A stretch of DNA of 64,000 nucleotides from Gammaproteobacteria bacterium (lineage in GTDB: Bacteria > Pseudomonadota > Gammaproteobacteria > Burkholderiales > Burkholderiaceae_D), in NCBI GenBank assembly GCA_903970185.1, contig CAJCIC010000084.1, positions 16,826 to 80,825 on the forward strand. Direction: 5' to 3'. This document shows positions 26,538 to 35,416 of the stretch, one piece after another (the stretch's first letter is position 1; each line of letters opens with the position of its first letter). A model generated the notes under the pieces. The model had not been told where the DNA came from and ran no database searches. It saw only the letters and a list, made by a program, of their open reading frames with translations. Position numbers and translations under genes: made by a program.

Positions 26538-27280
26538 ACGCCATGCGCAGGCAGCAGCGCGGCTTCACGCTGATCGAGCTGCTGGTTGCCCTGGTGTTGG
26601 GATTGTTCCTGCTCGTGGCCGTGTACGTTGTCTTTGCCACAGTGCGCACGACGCTCGCGGCGCAGCAGGGATGGTCGCAGTTGCAAGATGACGAGCGCGT
26701 TGCGATGACGATCCTGTCGAATTCGATTCAGTCCGCGGGATTTTTTCCGTCGCCAACGAGCATGACCCAGTCTTCCGCCTTCCCGCCGAGTCCACCTTTC
26801 AGCGCGGCAGGGCAGGTGGTGTTTGGCACGCACACATCGTCTACGGCACCTGACACGATCACGATCCGGTTCGTACCGGACACGGCGACACCTGCACGAA
26901 CCATTGATTGCCTCGGGACCTCGGGCGCTGCAGGAGCCACAAATGGACTCGCAGTCGATCTGTTTGCGGTTGCGCAAAACCAACTCACCTGCCAGGTCTC
27001 GAACGGCCCGGCCCAGCCGCTCGTCGGGGGTGTCGGCACGCCGCTAGAGGGCGTGCAGAACATCCAGATTGCCTACGGCATTGACACGAGCTCGACGGGC
27101 TCGGTCACGCAATACATGACAGCAGATGCCGTGACGTCGGCCAATTCGTGGAGCAAGGTCCTGTCGGTTCTTGTGACGCTCACTTTCGTGAATCCCCAGG
27201 CCGGCAGCCCCGGCCAGCCGCCGACGTTCTCGTTGTCGCGGGTCATTGCCATCGAAAACCGGATCCAGGAGATCACATGA
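26534..27280 (+). CDS. pilW: Minor pilin PilW
   Basis: The 248-residue protein starts at a GTG that overlaps the pilV stop (GTGA); an in-frame ATG three codons later is an alternative. The leader ends QQRG, followed by FTLIELLVALVLGLFLLVAVY, with glutamate 5. PilW-like features include FATVRTTLAAQQGWSQLQDDER and a beta-rich C-terminal domain. It is probably a component of the minor pilin tip complex that also carries PilY1. The stop codon overlaps the ATG of pilX by 4 bases, showing tight coupling. Confidence 0.9.
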   Translation: MNAMRRQQRGFTLIELLVALVLGLFLLVAVYVVFATVRTTLAAQQGWSQLQDDERVAMTILSNSIQSAGFFPSPTSMTQSSAFPPSPPFSAAGQVVFGTHTSSTAPDTITIRFVPDTATPARTIDCLGTSGAAGATNGLAVDLFAVAQNQLTCQVSNGPAQPLVGGVGTPLEGVQNIQIAYGIDTSSTGSVTQYMTADAVTSANSWSKVLSVLVTLTFVNPQAGSPGQPPTFSLSRVIAIENRIQEIT

Positions 27281-27861
27281 AGAGGTACGCCAGTTCACCT
27301 GGTCCTAAGCACGCACCACGAGGATTCATCCTTGTTCTGTCATTGTTGCTCACCGTACTTGTTGCCCTCATGGCCATTGCCATGCTTCGCAACGTCGGAC
27401 TTCTCGAGAAAAAGGCGGGCAACGCCGCTGACAAGCAGCGCGCCTTCCAGGCGGCGCAAAGCGCCCTTGCCTTTGGCGAGTGGTGGCTGTCCCAGGGCCA
27501 TAGCACGCAAGCGCCTGTGGCGTGTTCAACGCTGTTGACGACCAACGCCTCGCAGGGCGCTGCTGCGCCCGTGCAGATATGCAAGGACCCGCTGCCGCTG
27601 CCGGTCACACCGCTCACCGCCGGCATGACCTACACGCCACCCAACCTGACGGTTGCCACCGGCGGGGGACTGGATGCGAGTGGCAACACCAATTACGCCT
27701 TGTCGCCGCAGCTCTACATTCGCAGCGTTGGCTACGCTGCAGACGGACGAGCCCTGTTCGAGGTGACGGGTGTTGGCTATGGCGGCGCGCCGACGACGAT
27801 GGCCGTTGTCCAATCCACCTTTGGCGTGACGACGGGAACGACCTCGCTGGGACGTCTGTGA
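27277..27861 (+). CDS. pilX: Minor pilin PilX
   Basis: This 194-residue protein starts at the ATG overlapping the pilW stop. A 16-residue leader ends PRG, then FILVLSLLLTVLVALMAIAM forms the hydrophobic N-terminal helix. The usual glutamate at position 5 is absent, as in other PilX and GspK-like pilins that sit at the tip of the complex. The region AADKQRAFQAAQSALAFGEW is typical of PilX. It links the pilus tip to PilY1, whose gene overlaps by one base (TGATG). Confidence 0.88.
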   Translation: MKRYASSPGPKHAPRGFILVLSLLLTVLVALMAIAMLRNVGLLEKKAGNAADKQRAFQAAQSALAFGEWWLSQGHSTQAPVACSTLLTTNASQGAAAPVQICKDPLPLPVTPLTAGMTYTPPNLTVATGGGLDASGNTNYALSPQLYIRSVGYAADGRALFEVTGVGYGGAPTTMAVVQSTFGVTTGTTSLGRL

Positions 27862-30800
27862 TGAATCGCATTGTGAAATGGTTCGCGATCGGGTGTGCGC
27901 AGCTTCTTTTTGCCACACTCGCTCATGCCCAGGGTGTCATTGTGCAAGACGATTTCACCGGCAGCGCGTCGTCGCTTCCCTGGACGGTCTTCGGCGGAGC
28001 CTGTCTGACCGCCGGCAACAATGCCCCCGGATCGATTCCGGCGTGTGTCGGAAATCCGTACTACCAGAACAACACGCTGGTTGGCGGGGCCACGGCGACG
28101 CTGCCCGATGTCGCGGGCAACGGCGCCTTGCGGCTGACCAACGGTACGTCGTCGTATGACCAGAATGGCGCGATCCTCTCGCCCAACCCTTTCCCGGCCG
28201 AGGCCGGACTCCAGGTGACGTTCACCTCGGTTACGTACGGCGGCGATAGCGGCGGCGGTACCGGTGCTGACGGCATGAGTTTCATCCTGGCCGATGGCGC
28301 GCGCACGATCAAGGACATCGGGGGCACGGGCGGCACGCTCGGCTATACCTGTACGCATGGGGGCACGAACGACGCCGATGGCATCACCGCCGGGTACCTC
28401 GGACTCGGAATCGACGAATACGGCAATTTTCTGGCCAGCACCAACAGCGTCAATGGCTTGACCCCAGGCCCCCAGAGCAATCGAATCGGCCTGCGCGGTG
28501 CAGGCACGGTGTCCTGGGCGTGGCTGAATGCCAACTACCCGGCTTACTACCCCGCGACGCTGTCGAGTCAATCTCAGCTGCAAGCGGTCGAGTCGACCTG
28601 CGCCTCGGGCACGCTTTGGGATTACAGCGCGTCTTCGGCAAGGAATACAGGCATCCACGTTGCAGCGTATCCCGCAATTCCTGGCGGCTATGTCGTGCTG
28701 CCAAGTACCAAGCCCCTGGCTGACGAGGCGGCGACGACGCGCCTTGCGGCAACCCCGATCAGCTACAAATTGACCTTGACCCAAAACGGCCTTCTGAGTT
28801 TTTCCTATAGCTATAACGGCGGAACGTTCAGACCGATCCTCAACCAGGCGCCGATCGCGTCGCTTTCCCCGGATAACGCGACTGTGCCGAAGTCCTTCAT
28901 TTTCGGCTTCGCCGCGTCCGTAGGTGGATATAACAACGTCCACGAGATTACTTGTTTCAAGGCCACTCCGGCCGATACCACGACGACATCGGCTGGGACC
29001 AACACGCAGCAAAGCGGCCAGGTCCAGGCCGGATCACAAGTCTATTTGGCGTTTGCGCACTCCGACAATGCGTGGGGCCAGCTGACGGCGGAAAACCTGG
29101 TCTATAACGCGTCGACGCAGCAACTCTCGATTGCGACCATCGCCAATTGGGATGCCAACTGCGTGCTTACCGGGGGAAACTGCGCCGCGACGAGCGGCAC
29201 AAATAACGCAGAGGCCTCGAGTGCCCGCACGATCATCACCTGGAATCCGACGGCGCAGCTCGGCACGCCCCTGGAATGGGCAAGCCTCGCGAAATCGCAA
29301 CAGACCGCATTGAATGCTGCAGACGGTCTGGGCAAGACCCGGCTCGCCTACTTGCGGGGCGATCGGCAAGGGGAGATCAGTCAGTCTGGACCCTTTCGCG
29401 ATCGCACGGGCGTGTTAGGCGACATCGTCGACTCGAGCCCGACGTGGTCGGGCCCGCCCGCTGCCCCCTACGGGGATGTCTGGTCCGACCAATTGCTGGG
29501 CTCAAAGGCGGTGACCCCGCCCGAAAACAGCGGGCCGAACACCTACTCGAGTTTTGCCAAAGGAGCGGCAAAGCGCCTCAATGTCGTGTTTGTCGGCGCG
29601 AACGACGGCATCCTGCACGGCTTTGAAGCGGGCGCCTACGATGGCACAGGATCAGGCGCGGGCAATTTTGGCAATTTTGTCCCCACTCGCAACGACGGCA
29701 AGGAGGTCATCGCTTATGCGCCGAATGCGGTGCTCAAGACCATTCATGATCCGATGACACCCGCGCTTGATTTCTCGTCGCCGCTCTACGCCCACAATTT
29801 CTTTGTCGATGCGACGCCCTACGCCGGCGATCTTTATTACGCGAACGCCTGGCATACCTGGCTGGTCGGCGGCCTTGGCCCAGGTGGCAACGCCATCTTT
29901 GCGCTCGATGCGACCGATCCCACGCAATTCAGTGAAACCAACGCCTCATCGCTTGTGAAGGGCGAGTGGTCAAGCACCACGCTGGCGTGCGTCAACGTCA
30001 CCATCCAGTGCGGCAACAACCTGGGTCAGACCTATGGCACGCCGGCCATCCGTCGGCTGCACAACGGTTTGTGGGCGCTGTTGTTTGGCAATGGCGTGAA
30101 CAGCGCAAGCGGCCACGCCGGCATGTTCGTGATGATCATCGGCAGCACAGGGACGGTGACTGGCACTTACTTCCTTGATACGGGGTCAGGATCGCCTGGC
30201 GCGAGCAACGGCATCGTCGGCATCACGCCGGTCGATCTCGATGGCGATCACATTGCCGACTACGTCTATGCCGGCGACCTGCAGGGCAATGTGTGGCGAT
30301 TCGACCTCACCTCGGCCACTCCGGCGAACTGGGCAAACACTGCGCCGATATTGTTGTTCACGACACCTAAAGGCCAGCCCATTTCAACGCCCGTGCAGGT
30401 TGTCTCCTCGACCAACTCCAGTGGCGTGCCTCGCGTCATCGTTGAATTCGGGACCGGACTGAAGACGCCAGAGACGCTCACCACGCCGACCTCGTATGCC
30501 AAGGGCACGCAAGCGCTCTACGGGATCTGGGACGCGAATTTCTCGGCCTGGGACGCGACTTCGGCCCAGCAGTACGCAAAGCTTGCGACGTCCGGCGCTG
30601 TAACGTTCTCGCAACTGCAGCAGCAGACCGTCCTGACAACGGTCGGAGCGAATAGAACCCTCAGCACCAATAGCGTCTGCTGGCAAGGCTCACAATCGGG
30701 GTGCTCGCAACGCGGTTTCTATCTCAACCTGCCCGGCGCAAACGAGCAGGTGATCGCACCGCCGTTGCTGGTCAATGGCGCCTTCCTTGTCAACACCATC

Positions 30801-31118
30801 GTTCCGGCCAGTAACAGCCCGCTCAACTGTCTGGCCGAGACGCCCACCGGTTGGACCATGGCGCTTGATGCCTCATCCGGCGCCGCGTTGCCCACGCCCT
30901 TCTTTTCCGACGGCAACAACAATCCGCTAACGCTTGGCAATGGCGTTGTCGTAAGTGGAGTGCAGTTCAATGCCTCGGGCACAGGAACGATCGTCGTCAG
31001 TCCGGCCGGCGCCACAACGGTTGTCACACAAACGCTGAGCGGGTCGGGCACGGCCTATCGCGTTTTTCCACCCGGCGGCGGCAGCGGCAGCCGGATCACC
31101 TGGATACAACTGAGATGA
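27861..31118 (+). CDS. pilY1: PilY1-type pilus tip adhesin with N-terminal lectin-like domain
   Basis: The 1085-residue protein begins with a Sec signal peptide (cleavage near AHA in the first 24 residues). The C-terminal half is the PilY1/PilC beta-propeller: TRLAYLRGDR, GDIVDSSPTW, FVGANDGILHGF and GGLGPGGNAIFALD are characteristic. DLDGDHIAD at 792-800 is the calcium site that controls pilus extension and retraction. The N-terminal part is unusual. Instead of a von Willebrand A domain it has about 340 residues resembling L-type lectin folds, with TGADGMSFILADG, AGYLGLGIDEYGNF and FIFGFAASVGG. This suggests binding of glycans or a surface polymer by the pilus tip. It is coupled to pilX upstream and pilE downstream. 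Confidence 0.9.
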   Translation: MNRIVKWFAIGCAQLLFATLAHAQGVIVQDDFTGSASSLPWTVFGGACLTAGNNAPGSIPACVGNPYYQNNTLVGGATATLPDVAGNGALRLTNGTSSYDQNGAILSPNPFPAEAGLQVTFTSVTYGGDSGGGTGADGMSFILADGARTIKDIGGTGGTLGYTCTHGGTNDADGITAGYLGLGIDEYGNFLASTNSVNGLTPGPQSNRIGLRGAGTVSWAWLNANYPAYYPATLSSQSQLQAVESTCASGTLWDYSASSARNTGIHVAAYPAIPGGYVVLPSTKPLADEAATTRLAATPISYKLTLTQNGLLSFSYSYNGGTFRPILNQAPIASLSPDNATVPKSFIFGFAASVGGYNNVHEITCFKATPADTTTTSAGTNTQQSGQVQAGSQVYLAFAHSDNAWGQLTAENLVYNASTQQLSIATIANWDANCVLTGGNCAATSGTNNAEASSARTIITWNPTAQLGTPLEWASLAKSQQTALNAADGLGKTRLAYLRGDRQGEISQSGPFRDRTGVLGDIVDSSPTWSGPPAAPYGDVWSDQLLGSKAVTPPENSGPNTYSSFAKGAAKRLNVVFVGANDGILHGFEAGAYDGTGSGAGNFGNFVPTRNDGKEVIAYAPNAVLKTIHDPMTPALDFSSPLYAHNFFVDATPYAGDLYYANAWHTWLVGGLGPGGNAIFALDATDPTQFSETNASSLVKGEWSSTTLACVNVTIQCGNNLGQTYGTPAIRRLHNGLWALLFGNGVNSASGHAGMFVMIIGSTGTVTGTYFLDTGSGSPGASNGIVGITPVDLDGDHIADYVYAGDLQGNVWRFDLTSATPANWANTAPILLFTTPKGQPISTPVQVVSSTNSSGVPRVIVEFGTGLKTPETLTTPTSYAKGTQALYGIWDANFSAWDATSAQQYAKLATSGAVTFSQLQQQTVLTTVGANRTLSTNSVCWQGSQSGCSQRGFYLNLPGANEQVIAPPLLVNGAFLVNTIVPASNSPLNCLAETPTGWTMALDASSGAALPTPFFSDGNNNPLTLGNGVVVSGVQFNASGTGTIVVSPAGATTVVTQTLSGSGTAYRVFPPGGGSGSRITWIQLR

Positions 31119-31621
31119 GTGCCACTCAAATGCGCGTCCCGCAAATTCAACGGCATCGCCGATTCTCCCCAAGCGGTCGCCGCGCTGCACCTTGCGACGC
31201 CGTGCGTTCGCGTGGATTCACCCTTTTCGAAGTCATGATCGTCGTTATCATCGTCGCAATTCTTGCCGCAATTGCCTTCCCGGCATATCAAAGCTACATC
31301 CGCAAGGCCCATCGCACGCCAGCGAAGACGACGCTATTGGATCTGGCCGCACGCGAGGAACGCTTTTTCTCGGCGAACAACGTCTACAGTCCGGATCTGG
31401 TCACGAGCCTCGGCTACGGCATAACGCCAGTGCCGTTGCCCGATGCGAATTCGACGTACTACCTGTTGAGCGTTGCGGTGGCTCCAGATGGTTCCTCGTA
31501 TGTCGCCACGGCAACCGCGCAAAACGACCAAGTCAACGACGCATGCGGCAACTTCGCAGTGGCAAGCAGCGGACTGAAGACCACCAGCAATCCGGCCGTA
31601 GCAAGCGACTGCTGGCGCTGA
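31115..31621 (+). CDS. pilE: Type IV pilin PilE-like (minor pilin)
   Basis: The 168-residue prepilin has an unusually long leader of about 34 residues before the cleavage glycine (SRG), then FTLFEVMIVVIIVAILAAIAF with glutamate 5. The C-terminal part has the PilE-type pattern with SNYVYSPDLV-like and NDACGNFAVASSGLKTT segments and a closing cysteine pair (DACG and DCWR). The start overlaps the pilY1 stop (ATGA). An in-frame ATG six codons later would shorten the leader. In comparable operons PilE-like proteins are minor pilins of the tip complex rather than the main fibre subunit. Confidence 0.9.
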   Translation: MSATQMRVPQIQRHRRFSPSGRRAAPCDAVRSRGFTLFEVMIVVIIVAILAAIAFPAYQSYIRKAHRTPAKTTLLDLAAREERFFSANNVYSPDLVTSLGYGITPVPLPDANSTYYLLSVAVAPDGSSYVATATAQNDQVNDACGNFAVASSGLKTTSNPAVASDCWR

Positions 31622-31996
31622 TTCAGGACGATTTCGCGCAACTGAATCGTCATCATCAGTGGCAGCGTTTGGCACGGGTGGCAACATCGCGAATGCTCTC
31701 GCGAGGCTTAAGCGGTGACGCGGGTGAAAGGCGGGCAGGCCCACTGCCAAAGGGATGTGGCCCCTCTCGACGTGCTGCTTCGTGACGCGAAATCGCTTGT
31801 CAAACGCGCGCGGTATCGAGGGCGGTATCGAGCGCGCTTGCACCTTCGGCAGGTCGATCACCAGGACCCGCTCGATGCAAACCGGCGGTGGGCGCGAAGC
31901 CCCTCTGCCAAGGGGCACAACGCCTTGGAAGCGTCGTACACTAACCAGCTACCTCAGCAAACAGCCGCAGCTTTCCCCCAATCTGAATCGCAACCT
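31622..31996. other. Intergenic region after the pilin operon, with hairpin and shared leader motif
   Basis: A 6-bp hairpin, TCGCGA-N6-TCGCGA, lies at 31687-31704, about 65 bases after the pilE stop, and may help end the operon transcript, although no T-tract follows. At 31902-31924 lies CCTCTG, AAGGGG and ACAACGCC, a combination repeated upstream of the paralogous regulator gene at 35301-35327. The open frame that crosses this region into the regulator shows no protein-like features before 31997. Confidence 0.4.
31902..31924 (+). promoter_or_regulatory. Candidate shared operator or leader element, copy 1
   Basis: CCTCTG, AAGGGG and CACAACGCC occur in order here, 73 bases before the start of the first winged-helix regulator gene. 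The second regulator gene has CCTCTG, AAAGGGG, then AGGGGTGCAACGCC at a similar distance. The core AGGGG-N2-CAACGCC type string differs in two of fourteen positions. A common binding site for the paralogous regulators is possible. Confidence 0.3.
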
Positions 31997-34294
31997 ATGC
32001 CTGAAAATCACCGCGAGGCCGAGGCATTTCGCTTTGGCCCGTACGAGCTGCGCGTGTCCACTCAGGAGCTGCTCTGCGAAGGCGTGGCGTGCGATTTGGA
32101 ACCGAAGGCGTTTTCCGTGCTGCGGTACCTGATCGAACATCGCGACCGGGTCGTCACCAAAGACGAACTCCTGATCAATGTGTGGAACACGCCGTACCTG
32201 ACTGACGGTGTCATTGCCCGGGCGATCACGAAACTGCGTCGCGCCATCGGAGACGTCGAGTCCGAACCTCAATATGTAAAAACCGCCCATCGGGTAGGTT
32301 ACCGCTTCGTTGGCGCCCTCGTGCCAACGCCTCCTCAGAATCTTCAAGTCATTGGCGATTCGAGATCCACCGTCAAGCACGGCACGCCAGCACCTCGTCT
32401 GGCCTTGCTGCCCTTTGCCAATCGCACAGGAGCACGCGAGCACGACTGGGTCGAGCTCGGCTTGATGACCATGGTCTATCGCGCAATCGAGAACGCCAAA
32501 GCGTCGCTCGTCCCGATTGAGGAAGTCATTGCCACTGCCTCCGGATTCTCGGAAACGGCATTGACAGCCGAGCGCAGGTTCGACCTGGTCCGAAAACTGG
32601 GCACGGAATATCTTCTGACCGCGAACGTTCGGTCCAACGCAGAACGCTTCAGTCTGCGATGGTCACTCCATCTACCAGAGGGCATGTCAGTCGGTGGCGA
32701 GATTGACGGGCCTGATTTGCTGCGCCTGGCGACAGATCTCGCGGAGCTGATTGTGCAGAAAGTGTCCGTGGGAGACACTCGTGCGCAGCGCAGCGGATTC
32801 GCCGATCCATTCTTCGAAGAAGCCTATGCGATGGGCATGCAGGCCTATCACGAGGGGCGCTTTGGCGACGCGCAAGAATTGCTTGACGTGTGCGTCACGG
32901 CGCAACCGCACCCAATCAGCGCCGAAATCGACCATTTTGCAAGTCTTGCCGATGCCTTTGACGTACGCGCCGTGCGCATTGGCGAAGCGCTCTTGTCGGA
33001 CCCGGACAAGTCGCTGGCGGTTGGCGACAAATCGCGCGTGCTCGAGAAGCTGGCGATCCTCTATGGCTACCTTGACGAACTCGATCGCGCGCAAATGGCA
33101 CTCAATCGCTGTCGCGATATTCTTGCGGATGTCGAAACCGTGGAGCAGGAAGTTCGGCTTCTGATCGTCATCGGCGGTATCGAATGGCGCAACAGGCGCT
33201 TTCGACGCGCCTCGGCCGCAATCGACGAGGCGCTGCGCTTGTGCAACGACGACGTCCCGGCCATTCTTGGAAACCGGGCGAGTGGCATCCTTGGCTGGAT
33301 TGCGCTTGCCCGCGTCGACGCGGGTGCGGCAGCTCTGCACTTTGCCGCAGCCGCAGCGACAGCGGCTAGCAGGGGCTGGGTGGCCTGGCAAGGACTCTGG
33401 CTCTCCGGGCTGGCGGAAGCGCACCTGAGGGCGGGTGAGATTGATTTGGCCGGTGCAGCAATTCAAGAAGCGCTGCCGCTGATCGATCAAGCCGGCTCGC
33501 AGTTGGCGCGCGTTCGCATCGCCACCGCCCGATGGGCACGGGGCTACCTGTGCGGCGACGCCGCAGGCGCGGCGAGCGCTCTATCCGATCTCGAGCAGGC
33601 GGCGCGACGCGGCTCGGCTCGCGATCGTATCGGTTTGGCGCTGGCGCGTGCGGCGACGGCGTTGGCAGAGGGCGACCTCGAAGGTGCGCGGACATTCACG
33701 ACGCCGATCGAAACGACCGTCCTCAACAGTCCGCAATTGCTGCTGCAGGCGCCGCTTTTGCTCGCCGTCCATCTGCGTCTTGGCCGTTTCGATGACGCGC
33801 GCCAGCTGATCGAGAAGATCCGCGAACGTTGCGGCAAATTCGATGATCCGACCATTGAGAGTCTGCATGCCTCATGCACAGCGCATCTGCAATACGCGAT
33901 GGGTAGCTACGACAGTGCGCGCGCCACCTTGGACACCGTTGTGCAGCTGAATGCCGGCTATCGCAATTCGACAGCTCCAGGCGTGTGTGCTGCATTGCTC
34001 GACGTGATTTGGATGGCGGCCGAGGAGGGGCGAGTCACCGATGCAAAACGCCCGGTTCAGGAGAGCGCCGCATGGCTTGACCAGTGTTTGCGCGCACTCC
34101 CGGTACGGGCGCGCTGGCAGTTCGCAAATCACGAATTCGATGCCGCCCTCGAATCACACTTGCAGTACACAAGTGCATTTCCACACGATAGAAGCGAGTT
34201 CACGGTGGTGACGGAAAAGCGCTACCGTCAAGCCGTGCAAGAGCGGCGCCCGGTCGAGCTTGCGCGGGCACCGTTTCTGCCGTCCCTGCCCTGA
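31997..34294 (+). CDS. Winged-helix (OmpR/CadC-type) regulator with long alpha-helical repeat domain
   Basis: The 765-residue protein has an N-terminal OmpR-type winged helix (about residues 10-110): FRFGPYELRVSTQELLCEG, LIEHRDRVVTKDELLINVW and the wing KTAHRVGYRFVG. No receiver domain precedes it. A segment of about 150 residues follows that begins ALLPFANRTG, as in adenylate-cyclase/CadC-like regulators with a pseudo-TolB-type linker. The rest is helical and alanine-rich, consistent with tetratricopeptide-like repeats. It has no clear membrane helix. It is paralogous to the gene at 35417-37711 (764 residues, same layout). The start is the ATG at 31997, since upstream codons show no conserved features. 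The signal and target genes are unknown. Confidence 0.85.
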   Translation: MPENHREAEAFRFGPYELRVSTQELLCEGVACDLEPKAFSVLRYLIEHRDRVVTKDELLINVWNTPYLTDGVIARAITKLRRAIGDVESEPQYVKTAHRVGYRFVGALVPTPPQNLQVIGDSRSTVKHGTPAPRLALLPFANRTGAREHDWVELGLMTMVYRAIENAKASLVPIEEVIATASGFSETALTAERRFDLVRKLGTEYLLTANVRSNAERFSLRWSLHLPEGMSVGGEIDGPDLLRLATDLAELIVQKVSVGDTRAQRSGFADPFFEEAYAMGMQAYHEGRFGDAQELLDVCVTAQPHPISAEIDHFASLADAFDVRAVRIGEALLSDPDKSLAVGDKSRVLEKLAILYGYLDELDRAQMALNRCRDILADVETVEQEVRLLIVIGGIEWRNRRFRRASAAIDEALRLCNDDVPAILGNRASGILGWIALARVDAGAAALHFAAAAATAASRGWVAWQGLWLSGLAEAHLRAGEIDLAGAAIQEALPLIDQAGSQLARVRIATARWARGYLCGDAAGAASALSDLEQAARRGSARDRIGLALARAATALAEGDLEGARTFTTPIETTVLNSPQLLLQAPLLLAVHLRLGRFDDARQLIEKIRERCGKFDDPTIESLHASCTAHLQYAMGSYDSARATLDTVVQLNAGYRNSTAPGVCAALLDVIWMAAEEGRVTDAKRPVQESAAWLDQCLRALPVRARWQFANHEFDAALESHLQYTSAFPHDRSEFTVVTEKRYRQAVQERRPVELARAPFLPSLP

Positions 34295-34319
34295 GGACGC
34301 ACTGACACACAGTTTCGCA

Positions 34320-34850
34320 TCAGAAGCTCAGGTGAAGTCCGTGGGTTGCAAAGGCCTGGTGCGCTGAAATTTCACTGCGCGATGAATGGCACTTTGCGGG
34401 TGGGACGCTTGCGAAGCCGGCGCTGCCGTCCACCTCGATGCGTCCATTCAAAGCGGCCTTGTTGGCGAGAAGATCGGCCAATCCCATGATCGAGACAGTG
34501 ATCCCTTGCTCAAGTGTCAATACCCGTCGCTCGTAGCCTTCACGAAACTTGAAATCGTCGATCGACGTCATCAGCCGGGTCGCGTAACCACCCCTGATCT
34601 TGAGTTGTTGATGCGGGCTCGCCAGCCGTTCTACGAGCCGGTTCGAGCCATGTAGCCCGAGTGACTCGATCGCCGTGACGGTGCGCTTGGGGTTTCCCAG
34701 GGCGTTGCCTAACAGGATAGCCAGATCGTCGGTCGCGCACTTGCAACCATGGAACTGCTTTGCGTGGCTACCAATGATGAGGTACTGGACGTGATGCTCG
34801 TGAAAACGCTCGAGTAACCCGAGCTGGACAGGATTCAATTCGAGTGCCAT
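34320..34850 (-). CDS. Nucleotidyltransferase-fold protein, AbiEii/DUF6036-like, probably degenerate
   Basis: This 176-residue protein resembles the N-terminal part of nucleotidyltransferase-fold proteins: QYLIIGSHAKQFHG followed by ATDDLAILLG. In active members the strand after the helix reads D-x-D; here the second aspartate is alanine, so the metal site is probably damaged. The middle region (RGGYATRLMTSIDDF, GITVSIMGLADLLANKAAL) still follows the family. The last 40 residues after NGR do not look like the expected C-terminus and may come from a frameshift. Family members include toxin components of AbiE-like systems, but no antitoxin partner is visible. The gene lies convergent to the regulator gene, ending 25 bases from it. 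Confidence 0.6.
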   Translation of the reverse strand: MALELNPVQLGLLERFHEHHVQYLIIGSHAKQFHGCKCATDDLAILLGNALGNPKRTVTAIESLGLHGSNRLVERLASPHQQLKIRGGYATRLMTSIDDFKFREGYERRVLTLEQGITVSIMGLADLLANKAALNGRIEVDGSAGFASVPPAKCHSSRSEISAHQAFATHGLHLSF

Positions 34851-35416
34851 ACGTTTCTTTGAAGCAAAACCCGTTTACGAAGCCAGGCCGGAACTCAGTC
34901 TGCCAGTTGAACCGGCTCGATCAGGTGCAGATTGCGCAGACCCCGGACACTGCGCAATTTGGTTCTGTGAACAGGTGCGTGGCAATCCTCTCCCTTCAGA
35001 GGATAGCGCGGACGCCAAGGGCGTCCTTCGCAGGTGCTCGTCTGGCGTCTTCTGCTGTTCCATGTACTGACGCACAACCGCGATTGGGGCACCGCCGCAT
35101 GAACCTGCGCGATGAAGTGGTCGCCAGGCGAATCGATCCGACGATCAGGGCGTGCACTTCTTAATGCGTCGAGCACGTGCGCGAAAGTACGCTGACCTCT
35201 ACACTCAAGGGTTGTCGTTGTCCTCGCTCAACCCCGAATCAAATCTGCACGGCCGAAGCGACTTGAGGCGGATCTGGTTCCGGCTGAATCGATTCAGACG
35301 CCTCTGAAAGGGGAGGGGTGCAACGCCCTTTTGCCGTACCATGACTTGGCGCTTTCATCGTATCGAAGAGGTTGATCTGCCGAGCGCTTTGCATAATTTT
35401 TTTCTCGTCGAGGGCC
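34851..35416. other. Non-conserved region with possible gene debris
   Basis: About 565 bases between the nucleotidyltransferase gene and the second regulator gene. The longest minus-strand frame (34895-35176, 93 codons) has no recognisable domain, and adjacent frames show short protein-like patches (such as RQYMEQQKTPDEHL near 35060-35020), which suggests a broken gene. I cannot name it. The last 120 bases hold the leader of the regulator gene. Confidence 0.35.
35301..35327 (+). promoter_or_regulatory. Candidate shared operator or leader element, copy 2
   Basis: CCTCTG, AAAGGGG and AGGGGTGCAACGCC lie 90 bases before the start of the second winged-helix regulator. They match the element at 31902-31924 before its paralogue. 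The placement in both leaders suggests duplication together with the gene or a shared control site. Confidence 0.3.

Noticed and set aside
27777..29012. 411-codon minus-strand frame opposite pilX/pilY1
   Set aside because: Antisense to pilus genes with clear family matches; the translation has no domain.
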